From JAFLCA01 sp041907145 (GTDB taxonomy: Bacteria > Bdellovibrionota_C > UBA2361 > JAFLCA01): DNA of 6,489 nucleotides. Positions 5,932-6,489 of this stretch are shown here, one piece after another. The stretch spans positions 1 to 6,489 of the forward strand of contig JAYRHW010000093.1 of assembly GCA_041907145.1 (NCBI GenBank), written 5' to 3'. The translations under genes and the position numbers were made by a program. The notes beneath the pieces were generated by a model. It searched no databases and was not told the DNA's origin. It saw nothing but the letters and a program-made list of their open reading frames with translations. Position 1 is the stretch's first letter; each line of letters starts with the position of its first letter.

Positions 5932-6489
5932 AAAGCTTCTCGCAGAAGGCCTTGGAACCTTTGCGTTAGTTTTTGCCGGTACGGGCGCAATTGTCGCCAA
6001 CAGTATCTCTCACGGAGCGGTATCGCATGTCGGAATCGCGCTTACATTCGGCATCGTGATAATGGTTTTCATCTACGCTTTGGCAGGAGTCTCCGGTGCG
6101 CACTTTAACCCGGCAGTTACCCTCGGATTTCTTCAGCTTCGCAAGATAGGCGTTCGGCAGTTTTTTCTGTATTCTATTAGTCAGCTGATTGGAGCAATTC
6201 TAGCAAGTTTCTGCCTAGCCAACTTGATACCTGATCACGGAACCCTCGGAGCTACAATTCCACAAGTCTCTCCCCTCAGCGCATTTACGATCGAAGTTAT
6301 TTCGACCTTCTTTCTGATGTTCGTAATATTACAAGTTACAGAACTAGGCACAAAGTTACCTAGTACGGCCGGACTTGCGATCGGTTCAACAGTTGCTCTC
6401 GATGCGCTCTTTGCCGGGCAATTTACAGGTGCGTCAATGAACCCAGCTCGCTCTATCGCGCCGGCGATCATATCAGGAAATTTCTCGTA
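5924..6489 (+). CDS. Aquaporin/aquaglyceroporin (MIP family), probable arsenite channel, 3' end cut by window
   Basis: A membrane channel of the MIP family; 188 residues are visible and the frame is open to the window edge. Both hallmark loops are present: NPA at 62-64 within SGAHFNPAVTLGF, and NPA at 173-175 within GASMNPARS. Six helices are the family norm; about five are visible, and the sixth should lie beyond the edge. Aligned by eye with E. coli AqpZ, the selectivity filter reads F42, A161, A170, R176. The small residues at the second and third places resemble plant NIP channels, which pass metalloid hydroxides, rather than the His/Thr of water-only AqpZ. Known arsenic operons with such a channel (AqpS type) let internally made As(OH)3 run out down its gradient. 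Being fourth in an arsR-arsM-arsC operon supports the same role. The filter assignment is inference. Confidence 0.9.
   Translation, partial: MIRKLLAEGLGTFALVFAGTGAIVANSISHGAVSHVGIALTFGIVIMVFIYALAGVSGAHFNPAVTLGFLQLRKIGVRQFFLYSISQLIGAILASFCLANLIPDHGTLGATIPQVSPLSAFTIEVISTFFLMFVILQVTELGTKLPSTAGLAIGSTVALDALFAGQFTGASMNPARSIAPAIISGNFS

Overview
The window looks like a heavy-metal and metalloid resistance island from a Gram-negative bacterium. The Gram-negative call rests on a predicted outer-membrane barrel, several exported proteins and a periplasmic metal-binding protein. I cannot name the phylum from the sequence alone. No transposase, integrase, tRNA, rRNA or CRISPR array is visible. Base composition is uneven: sampled rows are about 55-67% GC in chrA and the lone methyltransferase, but about 38-43% in the arsenic operon and the HMA gene, which suggests assembly from parts of different origin.

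Left half (about 133-3226, all on the minus strand). Reading leftward from 3226, the genes encode a small exported Cys/His-rich protein, a predicted outer-membrane beta-barrel, a periplasmic heavy-metal-associated (HMA, MerP-like) protein, a MerT-like inner-membrane protein, and the chromate transporter ChrA. The first four have tight spacing or overlaps and together would reach from the inner to the outer membrane. No MerA, MerR or ChrB is present, so the metal handled is not fixed by the sequence.

Centre (3227-4297). A 137-bp divergent intergenic region separates the leftward cluster from a rightward class I SAM-dependent methyltransferase of unknown substrate. A 145-bp gap with a weak hairpin follows, and then the arsenic promoter.

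Right half (4281-6489, plus strand). This is an arsenic operon, arsR-arsM-arsC-aquaporin, with stop-codon/RBS coupling or overlapping ends at each junction. A palindrome overlapping the predicted promoter is the likely ArsR operator. ArsC reduces arsenate to arsenite, ArsM methylates arsenite using SAM, and a NIP-like aquaglyceroporin could let As(OH)3 leave the cell. The aquaporin runs off the right edge. No ArsB or Acr3 pump is seen, though one could lie just beyond.

The arsenic and chromate genes belong to known families. The least described part is the four-gene envelope cluster at 1494-3226, especially the barrel and the Cys-rich exported protein.
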